DNA from: Nostocales cyanobacterium | Lineage (GTDB): Bacteria; Cyanobacteriota; Cyanobacteriia; Cyanobacteriales; Nostocaceae | Direction: 5' to 3' | DNA: 64,000 bases | NCBI GenBank assembly: GCA_004292695.1 | Contig: RDXV01000003.1 | Coordinates: forward strand, 20,839-84,838 | In this document: one piece after another, positions 45,445 through 53,304 of the stretch | Layout of the letters: each line of letters opens with the position of its first letter | Position numbering within the stretch: position 1 is the first letter of the stretch | Translations under genes and position numbers: made by a program | Notes under the pieces: generated by a model | What the model was told of the DNA's origin: nothing | The model's input: only the letters and a program-made list of their open reading frames with translations | The model's database searches: none

Positions 45445-45831
45445 ATGCAAAACATACCCCCCATTGATAACTCCCTAGAACCTAGCCATTCTGCCACATC
45501 CAAAAGATTACTACTTTTTTACCTCATTCCTGTCATTGGATTTTTTCCTTCTCTGTGGACTCTCTATAGTCGTAAAGGTAGTCGGGAACAATTAGCGGTG
45601 AGTCGTCTGTCAGTTACCTTAGTTTTTACCTGGTTGTTAGGATACTTACTACTTGCTTCCAGTGCCACTACTTCAGATTTTTTAACATTGCGTTTATTAA
45701 TTCTTAATAGTTTTTTTACCTCTGGTTACTTCCTGGTTAGTGTGTGGTTAATATTCCGTATTATTCAAGGCAAATCCCACAGATTACCAGGATTCAGCAA
45801 CTTGGCAGAGAGGATTTTAGGTAAATACTAA
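45445..45831 (+). CDS. Small membrane protein of unknown function
   Basis: 128 residues with three or four hydrophobic segments (about 20-40, 55-73, 84-108). Residues 43-55 hold a conserved-looking loop, YSRKGSREQLAVSRLSV. It has the look of DUF4870-like or uncharacterised cyanobacterial membrane proteins; I do not recognise a family with confidence. It lies upstream of the LCP gene in the same direction but separated by 680 bp. Confidence 0.6.
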   Translation: MQNIPPIDNSLEPSHSATSKRLLLFYLIPVIGFFPSLWTLYSRKGSREQLAVSRLSVTLVFTWLLGYLLLASSATTSDFLTLRLLILNSFFTSGYFLVSVWLIFRIIQGKSHRLPGFSNLAERILGKY

Positions 45832-46510
45832 ATTCACTAATTGTCTATCTTCTCTATTTTTCAGACTCAAGATTTAAGTCAGTATTGAGACAGAATTAAT
45901 TACACCACAGATTCTTCCGTTCGCTGTTCTCTCTTCCCACATCTAACTAAGTTTAGCGACTACCGGAACACCAGCCAGAATCACAACCTACAATAAATTT
46001 GAGTAAATAACTATAGAGGTGATAACTTAAAGCAAGTAATAAAGCAAGTAATTATAAGAACTAATGATGGACCTATTACCAAGTTTTTGAACTTAGCTCT
46101 CAAATAAGCAATTAATTAGTTAACATTTGGCAAGGTAGGAATGTATAGACAATCTACCCGGAAAAGTAGCTAAATCTAGTTTACTGTCGCCATACCACAA
46201 TCAACCTCTCCGGATAATCTCAAAAATCAGAGAAATCCAGGTACAGGTCTTGTAGTATCAACAGTAGGAAAAAGTCAGCAATATTAATTCTGATTCATAG
46301 CAGTAAACAAAGTAGTTAGGATATCAATTGTTAGTGTGTTAGTGCAGCTTAGTATCAGCCAGTCATGACACTAAGGCTAAAACAGGTTTTTACTATTTAC
46401 CTTGGACGAGTTTACAAAAGCTCAACCTCTACTGATTCTTGATTCCTGACTCCTGCTATATCTAGATTTTATAGTCAAAGCAAGCAAATAACAGCATTTT
46501 ATCAGTCAGT
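45832..46510. other. 679-bp region upstream of the LCP gene
   Basis: No gene is supported. It contains a tandem duplication AAAGCAAGTAAT twice (about 46029-46052) and a CTGATTCTTGATTCCTGACTCCTG stretch that resembles the heptad repeats (about 46430-46453). A long regulated leader for the LCP gene is possible but not shown. Confidence 0.4.
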
Positions 46511-47947
46511 GTGAGGAAATCTGTGACTAGTCAAAGAACATCAGCAGACAACAAAAAATCGGCTAAAGCTAAAACCAGAGCAAAAAGCAAACGAAAATTA
46601 AAGTCAGGACGTTGGTTATGGTTTGCTTTAGGAATGGGTGGTATTGCAATGGTTTCTGGTATGGCAGGAGCATTGTTAGCAGTTTCTTGGGATAGTACAC
46701 CATTACAACAAGCTCAGTTAACAGCTAAAGAGGCCGCTGTTTTTGAAAGTGATAGCATTTCTGGTAGTGGTTTGAAGTTTTCTCAATTAACTCGCCCGGT
46801 GAATATTTTAGTGATGGGTATGAGTGTCTTACCTCACGATGTGCAAAACCCACCCGGCGAAACCAGTCAGCTAGGTTATCACCCTCAAATTAACTCTTTT
46901 GATGGTTTAGCTGATGTCATGCTCTTGATCAAATTTGATCCAGAGACTAAAAAAATTACCATGCTTTCCATTCCCAGAGATACTCGTACCGAAATCGAAG
47001 GGTTTGGAGTGAAAAAAATTAATGCTGCCAACGTTGATGGTGGCCCTGCTTTAACCGCTCAAACAGTTAGTAATTTACTTGGGGGCATTGGCATTGATCG
47101 CTATGTGCGAATTAATGTTTTAGGTGTTAGTAAACTGATAGATGCCTTGGGGGGAGTCACAGTTTATGTACCTAAAGACATGAAGTATGTAGATGAATCT
47201 CAACATTTGTATATTAATTTGAAAGCAGGGAAACAACATCTAGAAGGAGATCAAGCATTACAACTACTGCGTTTTCGCCATGATGAACTAGGGGATATAG
47301 GCCGCATCCAGCGTCAGCAGATGGTACTACGAGCCTTAATTGATCAGACATTGAACCCTGGCACATTAACCCGATTACCAGACATTCTGAATACAGTAAA
47401 AGATAATATTGATACAAACTTAACAGTTGAAGAACTCGTAGCCTTAGTAGGATTTGGGACAAGAACCAACCGTTCTAACATGGAAATGTTAATGTTACCG
47501 GGGCGGTTTAGTGAAAAAAATGAATATGAATATAGTTATTGGATACCTTATGAACGAGAAATTCGGAAATTAATGGTACAAAATTTTGGCTTCAAATCAG
47601 AAGAATCAGAAACATTTGATCAAGAAATAATTGATCCTGCCAGAATACGTGTAGCAATACAAGATAGCACAGGTGGCGATCGCTCTCAAATCCGCCCCTT
47701 AATAACAGCCTTAGAAAAAGCTGGATATACCAACATTTTCATATCTAAACCTTGGGGTGAACCCTTAGAAGTAACTAACATTGTTGCTCAAACAGGTGAT
47801 AGTGTCAGTGCAGAATCTATTAGAAATACACTAGGATTTGGAGAAGTAAAAGTAGAAAGTACAGGTAATATAGGTTCTGATATTAGTATTCAAGTAGGTA
47901 AAGATTGGTTAGAAAACAAACCTTTTTTTGACACTCAAATCAGATAG
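46511..47947 (+). CDS. LytR-CpsA-Psr (LCP) family protein
   Basis: 478 residues starting at GTG (a second GTG is four codons on). A basic cytoplasmic N-terminus (KKSAKAKTRAKSKRKLKSGR) and one membrane helix (about 36-58) precede the LCP catalytic domain (about 95-330). Arginine-rich motifs MLSIPRDTRTEI, INALGVSKLIDALGG-type sequence and LQLLRFRHDELGDIGRIQRQQ are visible. A LytR_C domain follows (about 375-475, RIRVAIQDSTGGDRSQIRPL). LCP enzymes attach polymers to peptidoglycan at the outer side of the plasma membrane, here plausibly a polysaccharide. Confidence 0.92.
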   Translation: MRKSVTSQRTSADNKKSAKAKTRAKSKRKLKSGRWLWFALGMGGIAMVSGMAGALLAVSWDSTPLQQAQLTAKEAAVFESDSISGSGLKFSQLTRPVNILVMGMSVLPHDVQNPPGETSQLGYHPQINSFDGLADVMLLIKFDPETKKITMLSIPRDTRTEIEGFGVKKINAANVDGGPALTAQTVSNLLGGIGIDRYVRINVLGVSKLIDALGGVTVYVPKDMKYVDESQHLYINLKAGKQHLEGDQALQLLRFRHDELGDIGRIQRQQMVLRALIDQTLNPGTLTRLPDILNTVKDNIDTNLTVEELVALVGFGTRTNRSNMEMLMLPGRFSEKNEYEYSYWIPYEREIRKLMVQNFGFKSEESETFDQEIIDPARIRVAIQDSTGGDRSQIRPLITALEKAGYTNIFISKPWGEPLEVTNIVAQTGDSVSAESIRNTLGFGEVKVESTGNIGSDISIQVGKDWLENKPFFDTQIR

Positions 47948-47948
47948 T

Positions 47949-48062
47949 CAGAATTTAGAATTTAGAATTTAGAATTTAGAATGAAAGATGGAGAATTGAG
48001 AATAGGGAATTAAGTAGTAAAAATCTTTTCTCCCCATCTCCCCATCTCCCCATCTCCCCATC
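47949..48062. repeat. STRR arrays (AATTTAG and CCCATCT-C)
   Basis: Five AGAATTT units (47949-47983) and four CTCCCCAT units (about 48030-48062) lie between convergent genes. Confidence 0.85.
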
Positions 48063-48066
48063 AATT

Positions 48067-49464
48067 TTATAAACCCATTACTTGACGGTAGTGGGTTTCA
48101 ATTTGTGCTACACCTGGTGATGTTCCTCTGGTTTCCCATTGACTGCGGTTAAATAATTCTGTTTTTAATTCCTCAACATCAACAGTGGTAAATTTACCAT
48201 TAGCAATAATTTGTTTACCATTTACCCAAGCACAATTAACAACATTAACAGGACGACCTAAAACTAATAAACCAATGGGATCTGTACGTGGTAATAAAGA
48301 TAAACTTTGTAAATCATAAAGTACCAAATCAGCTTTTTTACCCACAGTTAAAGAACCCAATTGATCAGCTAAACCTAAACCTTTTGCACCACCTAAACTA
48401 GCCATTTCCACAGCTTGACGGGGGGTAATCCAGGATTGATAATCAAAATCAGTGACATTATGTAAAATCGAACCAATTTTAATAGCTTCCAATAAATCCT
48501 GAGAATCATTACTAGAAGCACCATCACAACCAAAAGTGACATTTACACCAGATTGAATATATTTTAAAACTGGGGCAATTCCACTACCTAAACGCAAATT
48601 ACTTAATGGGTTATGAACAACAGTAGATTGAGTTTTTGCCAAGATTGAAATATCATCATCAGTTAACCAAACACAATGGGCTAAACTGGTTTTATCATTT
48701 AAAAAACCGATTTGATCGAGATGTTCAACCCCACTACAACCATATTTTTCTTGTGCTAACTTTTTCTGAGCTTTAGTTTCTAATAAATGGGTATGACGGC
48801 AAAGTTGATAACGTTCACTTAATTCTGCACAACCAGTAAATAAAGCATCCGTGCATAATTGAATTCCCGTAGGTGCAACTAAAATATTTATTCCTGACTC
48901 TGGATGGTGAAACTTAATTATAGCTTCCTCTATAATTCCTAAAGTTTCCGCAGTTGGACGAAAATAAGATTCATGTTCCGGTAAAGATTTTCCTCCTGGT
49001 AAACCCGCAGTTAAAGATTCATCTTGAATTAAAGGTGCAATAAACGCCCTAATTCCTACTTGTTGATAAGCACGCACCGCTGTAGTAATAGTTTCTAATT
49101 CTTGACCTGGTATTAACACCAAATGATCAACTACACTTGTTCCCCCAGAAAGTAAAGTTTCTACAGCAGTTCCTAAAGCACTCAGATAAACTTGTTCAGT
49201 ATCCAGAGGAGTAAAATCATAAAGGTGAGCTAACCATAATTCTAAAGGTAAAGGTGGAATAATTCCCCGTTGCCATTTTTCTGAAGAATGGGTGTGTGCA
49301 TTAAAGAAACCAGGTAGAAGTAGTTTATGTTCACCGTTAATTTCTGTACCGATAATATCTAAATCTTCACCAATAGCGGTAATAGTACCATTCACAACCT
49401 GTACATCTGTAGTTGTGTAACCATTTGTAACGGCAATGAGAGCTTTTTTGATAGTAAAGTTCAT
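48067..49464 (-). CDS. Amidohydrolase, TRZ/ATZ-type metal-dependent deaminase/hydrolase
   Basis: 465 residues. A metal-dependent TIM-barrel hydrolase of the ATZ/TRZ group with flanking beta-sandwich halves. Metal and active-site segments: FNAHTHSSEKWQRG, CRHTHLLETKAQ, SLAHCVWLTDDDI, VHNPLSNLRLGSG and TFGCDGASSNDSQDL. Relatives deaminate cytosine, guanine-type or 8-oxoguanine rings, or chlorotriazines; the true substrate cannot be read. It is divergent from an isochorismatase-like hydrolase and a cupin gene, with about 80 bp shared. Confidence 0.85.
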   Translation of the reverse strand: MNFTIKKALIAVTNGYTTTDVQVVNGTITAIGEDLDIIGTEINGEHKLLLPGFFNAHTHSSEKWQRGIIPPLPLELWLAHLYDFTPLDTEQVYLSALGTAVETLLSGGTSVVDHLVLIPGQELETITTAVRAYQQVGIRAFIAPLIQDESLTAGLPGGKSLPEHESYFRPTAETLGIIEEAIIKFHHPESGINILVAPTGIQLCTDALFTGCAELSERYQLCRHTHLLETKAQKKLAQEKYGCSGVEHLDQIGFLNDKTSLAHCVWLTDDDISILAKTQSTVVHNPLSNLRLGSGIAPVLKYIQSGVNVTFGCDGASSNDSQDLLEAIKIGSILHNVTDFDYQSWITPRQAVEMASLGGAKGLGLADQLGSLTVGKKADLVLYDLQSLSLLPRTDPIGLLVLGRPVNVVNCAWVNGKQIIANGKFTTVDVEELKTELFNRSQWETRGTSPGVAQIETHYRQVMGL

Positions 49465-49547
49465 GATTTTAAACGAAAGTTAAGTTACTGAACAATGTAG
49501 ATAATTTCAGGTTACAAAGTAAGCAATGATCTAAGGTGTTAGCATTT

Positions 49548-50321
49548 ATGAATCTACCATTACAACAGTTAGGAGTTTACCCCAATGCTTGGGGAGTAAA
49601 TGAAACCTTTGCAGATATTACACGGCCGCAAAAAACCCCTCACCCTGTTATTTTATCAACTGAAACCAAAACCCTGCGTTTAGATTTAGCAAAAACCGCC
49701 ATTATTATCATTGATATGCAGAATGATTTTTGTCATCCTGATGGTTGGTTAGCGCATATTGGTGTAGATGTCACTCCTGCACGTCAACCCATTGCACCTT
49801 TACAAAATTTATTACCAAAATTGCGAGATTTGGAAGTTCCAGTAATTTGGTTAAATTGGGGAAATAGAGCGGATTTATTGAATATTAGTGCAGGTTTGCT
49901 TCATGTTTATAATCCTACAGGGGAGGGTGTAGGTTTGGGTGATTCTTTGCCTAAAAATGGTGCAAAAGTTTTAATGAAGGATAGTTGGGCGGCGGCGGTA
50001 GTAGATGAATTATCAATACTTTCTCATGATATTTGCATTGACAAATATCGAATGAGTGGTTTTTGGGATACACAGTTAGATAGTATTTTAAAAAATTTGG
50101 GAATAACAACAATATTGTTTGCTGGTGTGAATGCTGATCAATGTGTTTTAACTACTTTATGTGATGCAAATTTTTTAGGATACGATTGTATTTTAGTCAA
50201 AGATTGTACGGCGACAACTTCCCCTGAATATTGTTGGTTAGCTACTTTATATAACGTTAAACAATGTTTTGGTTTTGTCACAAATTCAAAAGAAATTATC
50301 ACAGGAATTAGGAGTCAGTAG
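49548..50321 (+). CDS. Isochorismatase-like cysteine hydrolase
   Basis: 257 residues from the ATG at 49548, with AAGG 11 bases upstream; the GTG at 49536 is less likely. The catalytic triad of the family is D56 (IIIIDMQNDF), K166 (CIDKYRMSGF) and C199 (FAGVNADQCVLTT). Relatives include ureidoacrylate amidohydrolase, biuret hydrolase and nicotinamidase. A 45-residue N-terminal extension precedes the core. Next to an ATZ-type hydrolase this suggests breakdown of a cyclic nitrogen compound or ureide. Confidence 0.88.
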   Translation: MNLPLQQLGVYPNAWGVNETFADITRPQKTPHPVILSTETKTLRLDLAKTAIIIIDMQNDFCHPDGWLAHIGVDVTPARQPIAPLQNLLPKLRDLEVPVIWLNWGNRADLLNISAGLLHVYNPTGEGVGLGDSLPKNGAKVLMKDSWAAAVVDELSILSHDICIDKYRMSGFWDTQLDSILKNLGITTILFAGVNADQCVLTTLCDANFLGYDCILVKDCTATTSPEYCWLATLYNVKQCFGFVTNSKEIITGIRSQ

Positions 50322-50371
50322 TCAGGAGTAAGTAGTCAGGAGAAGAAGGCGTGATAGGAAAGATTAATAAC

Positions 50372-50422
50372 CTATCAACTATCAACTGTCAATTATCAAC
50401 TATCAACTATCAACTATCAATT
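50372..50422. repeat. STRR array touching the cupin start codon
   Basis: About seven TATCAAC/TGTCAATT-type heptads run directly into the ATG at 50423, so there is no separate ribosome-binding site. The upstream frame reads through the repeats and would encode NLSTINCQLSTINYQLS-like filler. Confidence 0.85.
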
Positions 50423-50878
50423 ATGGTTACAACTCGTTGCGTAATTCCAGTAATTAAATCACCACAGGATTATCAAACATTTCGGATTAGTCCTAAAGAC
50501 TCAAATCGGTTAGCAATAATTTTTGATTCTACTACGGCAAATACTTCTATAACTTGTTGTGTAGAAATTTTTGATGTGGGGGGACAAACGCCACCAAATC
50601 GTCATCAATGGGCGGTGGAAATGTTTTTTATTCTCAAGGGAGAAGGGGTTGCTATTTGTGATGGCAAGAAGGTAAATATTAAGGCTGGAGATAGTTTATT
50701 AGTTCCTCCTACGGGTACTCATTTAATTAGAAATACGGGTAATTCTCGACTTTATACTTTGACGGTGATGGTCCCTAATGAGGATTTTTCAGAGTTAATT
50801 AGGAGTGGAATTCCTGTAGATTTAGATGATGAAGATATGGCGGTTTTAGGTAGGTTAGATTCTTTGAAAATTGTTTGA
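50423..50878 (+). CDS. Cupin-domain protein
   Basis: 151 residues from the ATG at 50423; the longer frame from 50351 is repeat sequence. A single cupin barrel (about 45-115): RHQWAVEMFFILKGEGVAICDGKKVNIKAGDSLLVPPTGTHLIRNTG. H and E of the first cupin motif and H of the second are in place, so a metal is likely. It follows the cysteine hydrolase gene by 101 bp in the same direction and may act in the same pathway, possibly as a dioxygenase or regulator. Confidence 0.8.
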   Translation: MVTTRCVIPVIKSPQDYQTFRISPKDSNRLAIIFDSTTANTSITCCVEIFDVGGQTPPNRHQWAVEMFFILKGEGVAICDGKKVNIKAGDSLLVPPTGTHLIRNTGNSRLYTLTVMVPNEDFSELIRSGIPVDLDDEDMAVLGRLDSLKIV

Positions 50879-50897
50879 TTAATTCTAGCCACCAGCC

Positions 50898-50944
50898 AGG
50901 GAATAAATTCCCTGTCTCATAGCGAAAGTCGGTTAAAACCGACT
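50898..50944. repeat. Double-palindrome repeat
   Basis: AGGGAATAAATTCCCT (50898-50913) and AGTCGGTTAAAACCGACT (50927-50944) are two perfect stem-loops separated by 13 bases. The pair resembles a dispersed REP-like unit of Nostocales. It lies 20 bp after the cupin stop and may terminate transcription. Confidence 0.7.
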
Positions 50945-51025
50945 AATAGTTTAAAAGTAGGAATGGTTTGTAAGATGAAACCAATATATAGATGCTCAGA
51001 AAAAATATTCCTAGTCAAAAATTTG

Positions 51026-51832
51026 TTAGGTAATGTTCATCTGTGAAAATAGCTGTTGCCAGTCAATTTGATCTGGTCTTTGTCCTTGATTTCCGATTGC
51101 AAAAATCTGATTTTCTGTATTTGGAGAAAATAAACTTTCTACACAAGCAGCGGCTACATCTATCCGACTTGCATCACCATTTAGTTGATCACCTTTTGCT
51201 AATACTACGCCTAATTTACCACCTGTGGTTATTTGTAGAAGTGTGGCTAAGTCATAGGCGGTAAATGGACCATCTATTAAACGTCCTGGGCGAATAATTG
51301 TGTAGGGAATACCGGAATTAATTATTGCTGTTTCTCCTTTTTGTTTAGCATCTAAAACACCGAAACTGTTGAGGATGTTAAAGGGAAATTGATTTTTTCT
51401 TTCTATTCCGCAGGAGGATACAAACACGAATCTTTGTAAATTTTTGGGTGCAGCGTTGACTAAGTTTTCCACTGCTTGATAGTCAACTATGAAGGGTGTA
51501 TTTTTGGCTTTGCTTTCAATTAATTGAGGGTTAAATAATGCTTGTCCCCATTCTAATATATTGGGTTGTGGATCAAATTCCCATCTTTCGGAAGGAAAAG
51601 CGGTTGTTCCGGTACAACAAATAATAGATGTAATGTTTGACATTGCTTGAGGGAGAGTTTCCGGTTTACGGATGTCACCAATGGCAATTTCTACTTTGTT
51701 AGTAAACATTTTTTCTGCTTTTGCTGCATTGCGGGTGAGGATGCGAACTGATAAACCTTTTTCTAAAAGTTTGCTAACTACTAATTGTCCAACTCCACCT
51801 GTTGCACCAGGGACTAATATTAAATCTGACAT
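51026..51832 (-). CDS. Atypical SDR, NAD(P)-binding protein
   Basis: 268 residues. The Rossmann fold starts LILVPGATGGVGQLVVSKLLEKG with the GATGGVG dinucleotide motif. RILTRNAAKAEKMF suggests NADP binding. FVFVSSCGIERK and YTIIRPGRLIDG mark the atypical (YbjT/NmrA-like) SDR class, which often lacks the YxxxK catalytic pair; none is visible here. It is related to cyanobacterial complex I assembly or pigment-associated SDRs, but the role is not known. It is alone on its strand. Confidence 0.82.
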   Translation of the reverse strand: MSDLILVPGATGGVGQLVVSKLLEKGLSVRILTRNAAKAEKMFTNKVEIAIGDIRKPETLPQAMSNITSIICCTGTTAFPSERWEFDPQPNILEWGQALFNPQLIESKAKNTPFIVDYQAVENLVNAAPKNLQRFVFVSSCGIERKNQFPFNILNSFGVLDAKQKGETAIINSGIPYTIIRPGRLIDGPFTAYDLATLLQITTGGKLGVVLAKGDQLNGDASRIDVAAACVESLFSPNTENQIFAIGNQGQRPDQIDWQQLFSQMNIT

Positions 51833-51983
51833 AGGATGAAAATGTGTTTAGTTATATAGTGGTAATGAGTTGATTTTACCATTATTCAGAGCAAAAAATT
51901 ATAAATTGAATAACTAAAATAAGCCAAAATTCTTAATATCAATTAATTGATAATTTCTATTTCTCAACATTTATTATAAACAT

Positions 51984-52436
51984 TTATTGTTCAACATCAA
52001 GCAAAATTCTAGTTTTACCTTTATGTCCATGAATTAATTCTATTTGTTCTAACCCAGCGATATACCAAGCGGTAGAGGTAAATTCTGTTAACCATTGCAT
52101 GACAGCTAAACCGCCAAAACCTTTAAAATGACATCCTACTGCTACTGTACCAGTGCCGCTAATTCCTGTGACATCTTTTTTTCGTTCTAAGCGAAAAGTA
52201 TTGATTTCATATTCATTGAATGATGTTTGTGTAAAGATAATTTCTCTGCCTCTTTTTTGTTGTAAACTTTGGAAAGAGGTAAAAGACGGAAAAGTACCGT
52301 GACTGGGGTTTGGTAAAGTGCGGGCGATCGCCACCTGTCCATCTGGTAAAATTGCACCACCAGCTAAAACTTGTAATAACGGTGGTTTTTCTGGTTGAAT
52401 TAACCAAAATTTAGTAATTTTAGTAATTTTATTCAT
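51984..52436 (-). CDS. Conserved hypothetical protein
   Basis: About 150 residues from MNKITKITKFWLIQPE; a longer start at 52460 is possible. Soluble, with no clear domain. Notable segments: LLQVLAGGAILPDGQVAIART, then GTFPSFTSFQSLQQKRGREI, then GTVAVGCHFKGFGGLAVMQWLTEFTSTAWYIAGLEQIELI. I recall no named family. There is no operon partner. Confidence 0.55.
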   Translation of the reverse strand: MNKITKITKFWLIQPEKPPLLQVLAGGAILPDGQVAIARTLPNPSHGTFPSFTSFQSLQQKRGREIIFTQTSFNEYEINTFRLERKKDVTGISGTGTVAVGCHFKGFGGLAVMQWLTEFTSTAWYIAGLEQIELIHGHKGKTRILLDVEQ

Positions 52437-52674
52437 AATTTGAAATTGCATAGATGACACAAAATTATTGTCAATTTGGCTGTTCTGCTGACTAATACGT
52501 GATTAATATGGTTATGAGTATTACCTCAACTCTCTACCTAAATCATAGAGAATGTTAGTAGTAATACATACAAAATAGTTATCAAGATAAATTATCCAAC
52601 TTTGTTTATTATTATACGGAACAAACAGTCAAGGAAGTGAAAGATGTAACTAGGGGCATATATTCAACATTACA

Positions 52675-52697
52675 GAGATGATCACTGTAATCATCTC
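52675..52697 (+). promoter_or_regulatory. Hairpin in the leader of the Nudix gene
   Basis: GAGATGAT and ATCATCTC pair perfectly around a 7-base loop about 55 bp before the Nudix start. Nothing else stands out in the gap 52437-52751. A role in regulation is a guess. Confidence 0.35.
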
Positions 52698-52751
52698 AGA
52701 GATAAGACAATAATTACAATTTAGAGGTTAATCTATCAGGAATGTACTCCC

Positions 52752-53183
52752 ATGAGAAAAAAAAGCAACAAAATTTATAAACAATCAGGAGTGATTCCCT
52801 ATCGAGTCACAGATGGCAAAATAGAAGTATTGTTAATTACTACTCGCAAAAGTCAAAAGTGGGTAATTCCCAAAGGTGGAGTTTGTAAAGGTATGACTCC
52901 TCATGACTCCGCAGCTAAGGAAGCATGGGAAGAAGCGGGAGTAGTTGGTAGGGTAAATACTAAAAAAATAGGTGCTTATAAATATCGTAAGCGGGGTAAT
53001 TTATATAGAGTAAATTTATTTTGGTTGCCAGTTGAAAGGGTTTTAGAAGACTGGCCAGAAGCAGCGGAAAGAGAAAGAAAATGGTTAGATATTAACCATG
53101 CAGCGATGATAGTTAAAGAAAATTCTCTCAAAAGGATTTTAGCATCATCACAGGAACAAGTAAAAGCAGAAATTAATAATTGA
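52752..53183 (+). CDS. Nudix hydrolase, DIPP-like
   Basis: 143 residues. N-terminal SGVIPYRVTDGKIEVLLITTRKSQKWVIPKGGV, then a Nudix box GGVCKGMTPHDSAAKEAWEEAGV in two parts. The box keeps the E-EE-G metal core (KEAWEEAG) but has M where the first conserved E normally stands and K in place of R. The framing PKGG...W...ER(KW) is that of diphosphoinositol or diadenosine polyphosphate hydrolases. The substrate is unknown. Confidence 0.85.
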   Translation: MRKKSNKIYKQSGVIPYRVTDGKIEVLLITTRKSQKWVIPKGGVCKGMTPHDSAAKEAWEEAGVVGRVNTKKIGAYKYRKRGNLYRVNLFWLPVERVLEDWPEAAERERKWLDINHAAMIVKENSLKRILASSQEQVKAEINN

Positions 53184-53204
53184 TTGAGATATAAATTGAA
53201 AAAG

Positions 53205-53289
53205 TTTTAGGGAGTTTTGATTAATAAATCCCTAAAAAATAGAAATAAATTTTGAATTAAGATACCCAACTGTTTAAAGGTTAGGTATT
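53205..53289. terminator. Paired hairpins between convergent genes
   Basis: TTTTAGGGA (53205-53213) with TCCCTAAAA (53229-53237) form a symmetrical bidirectional terminator. A second stem, GATACCCAAC with GTTAGGTAT (53261-53289), is followed by TCTTATTTT. They end the Nudix gene and the large surface-protein gene. Confidence 0.7.
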
Positions 53290-53304
53290 CTTATTTTCAG
53301 GACT

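Noticed and set aside
50351..50422. Longer N-terminus of the cupin protein
   Set aside because: The extra residues are translated heptad repeats.
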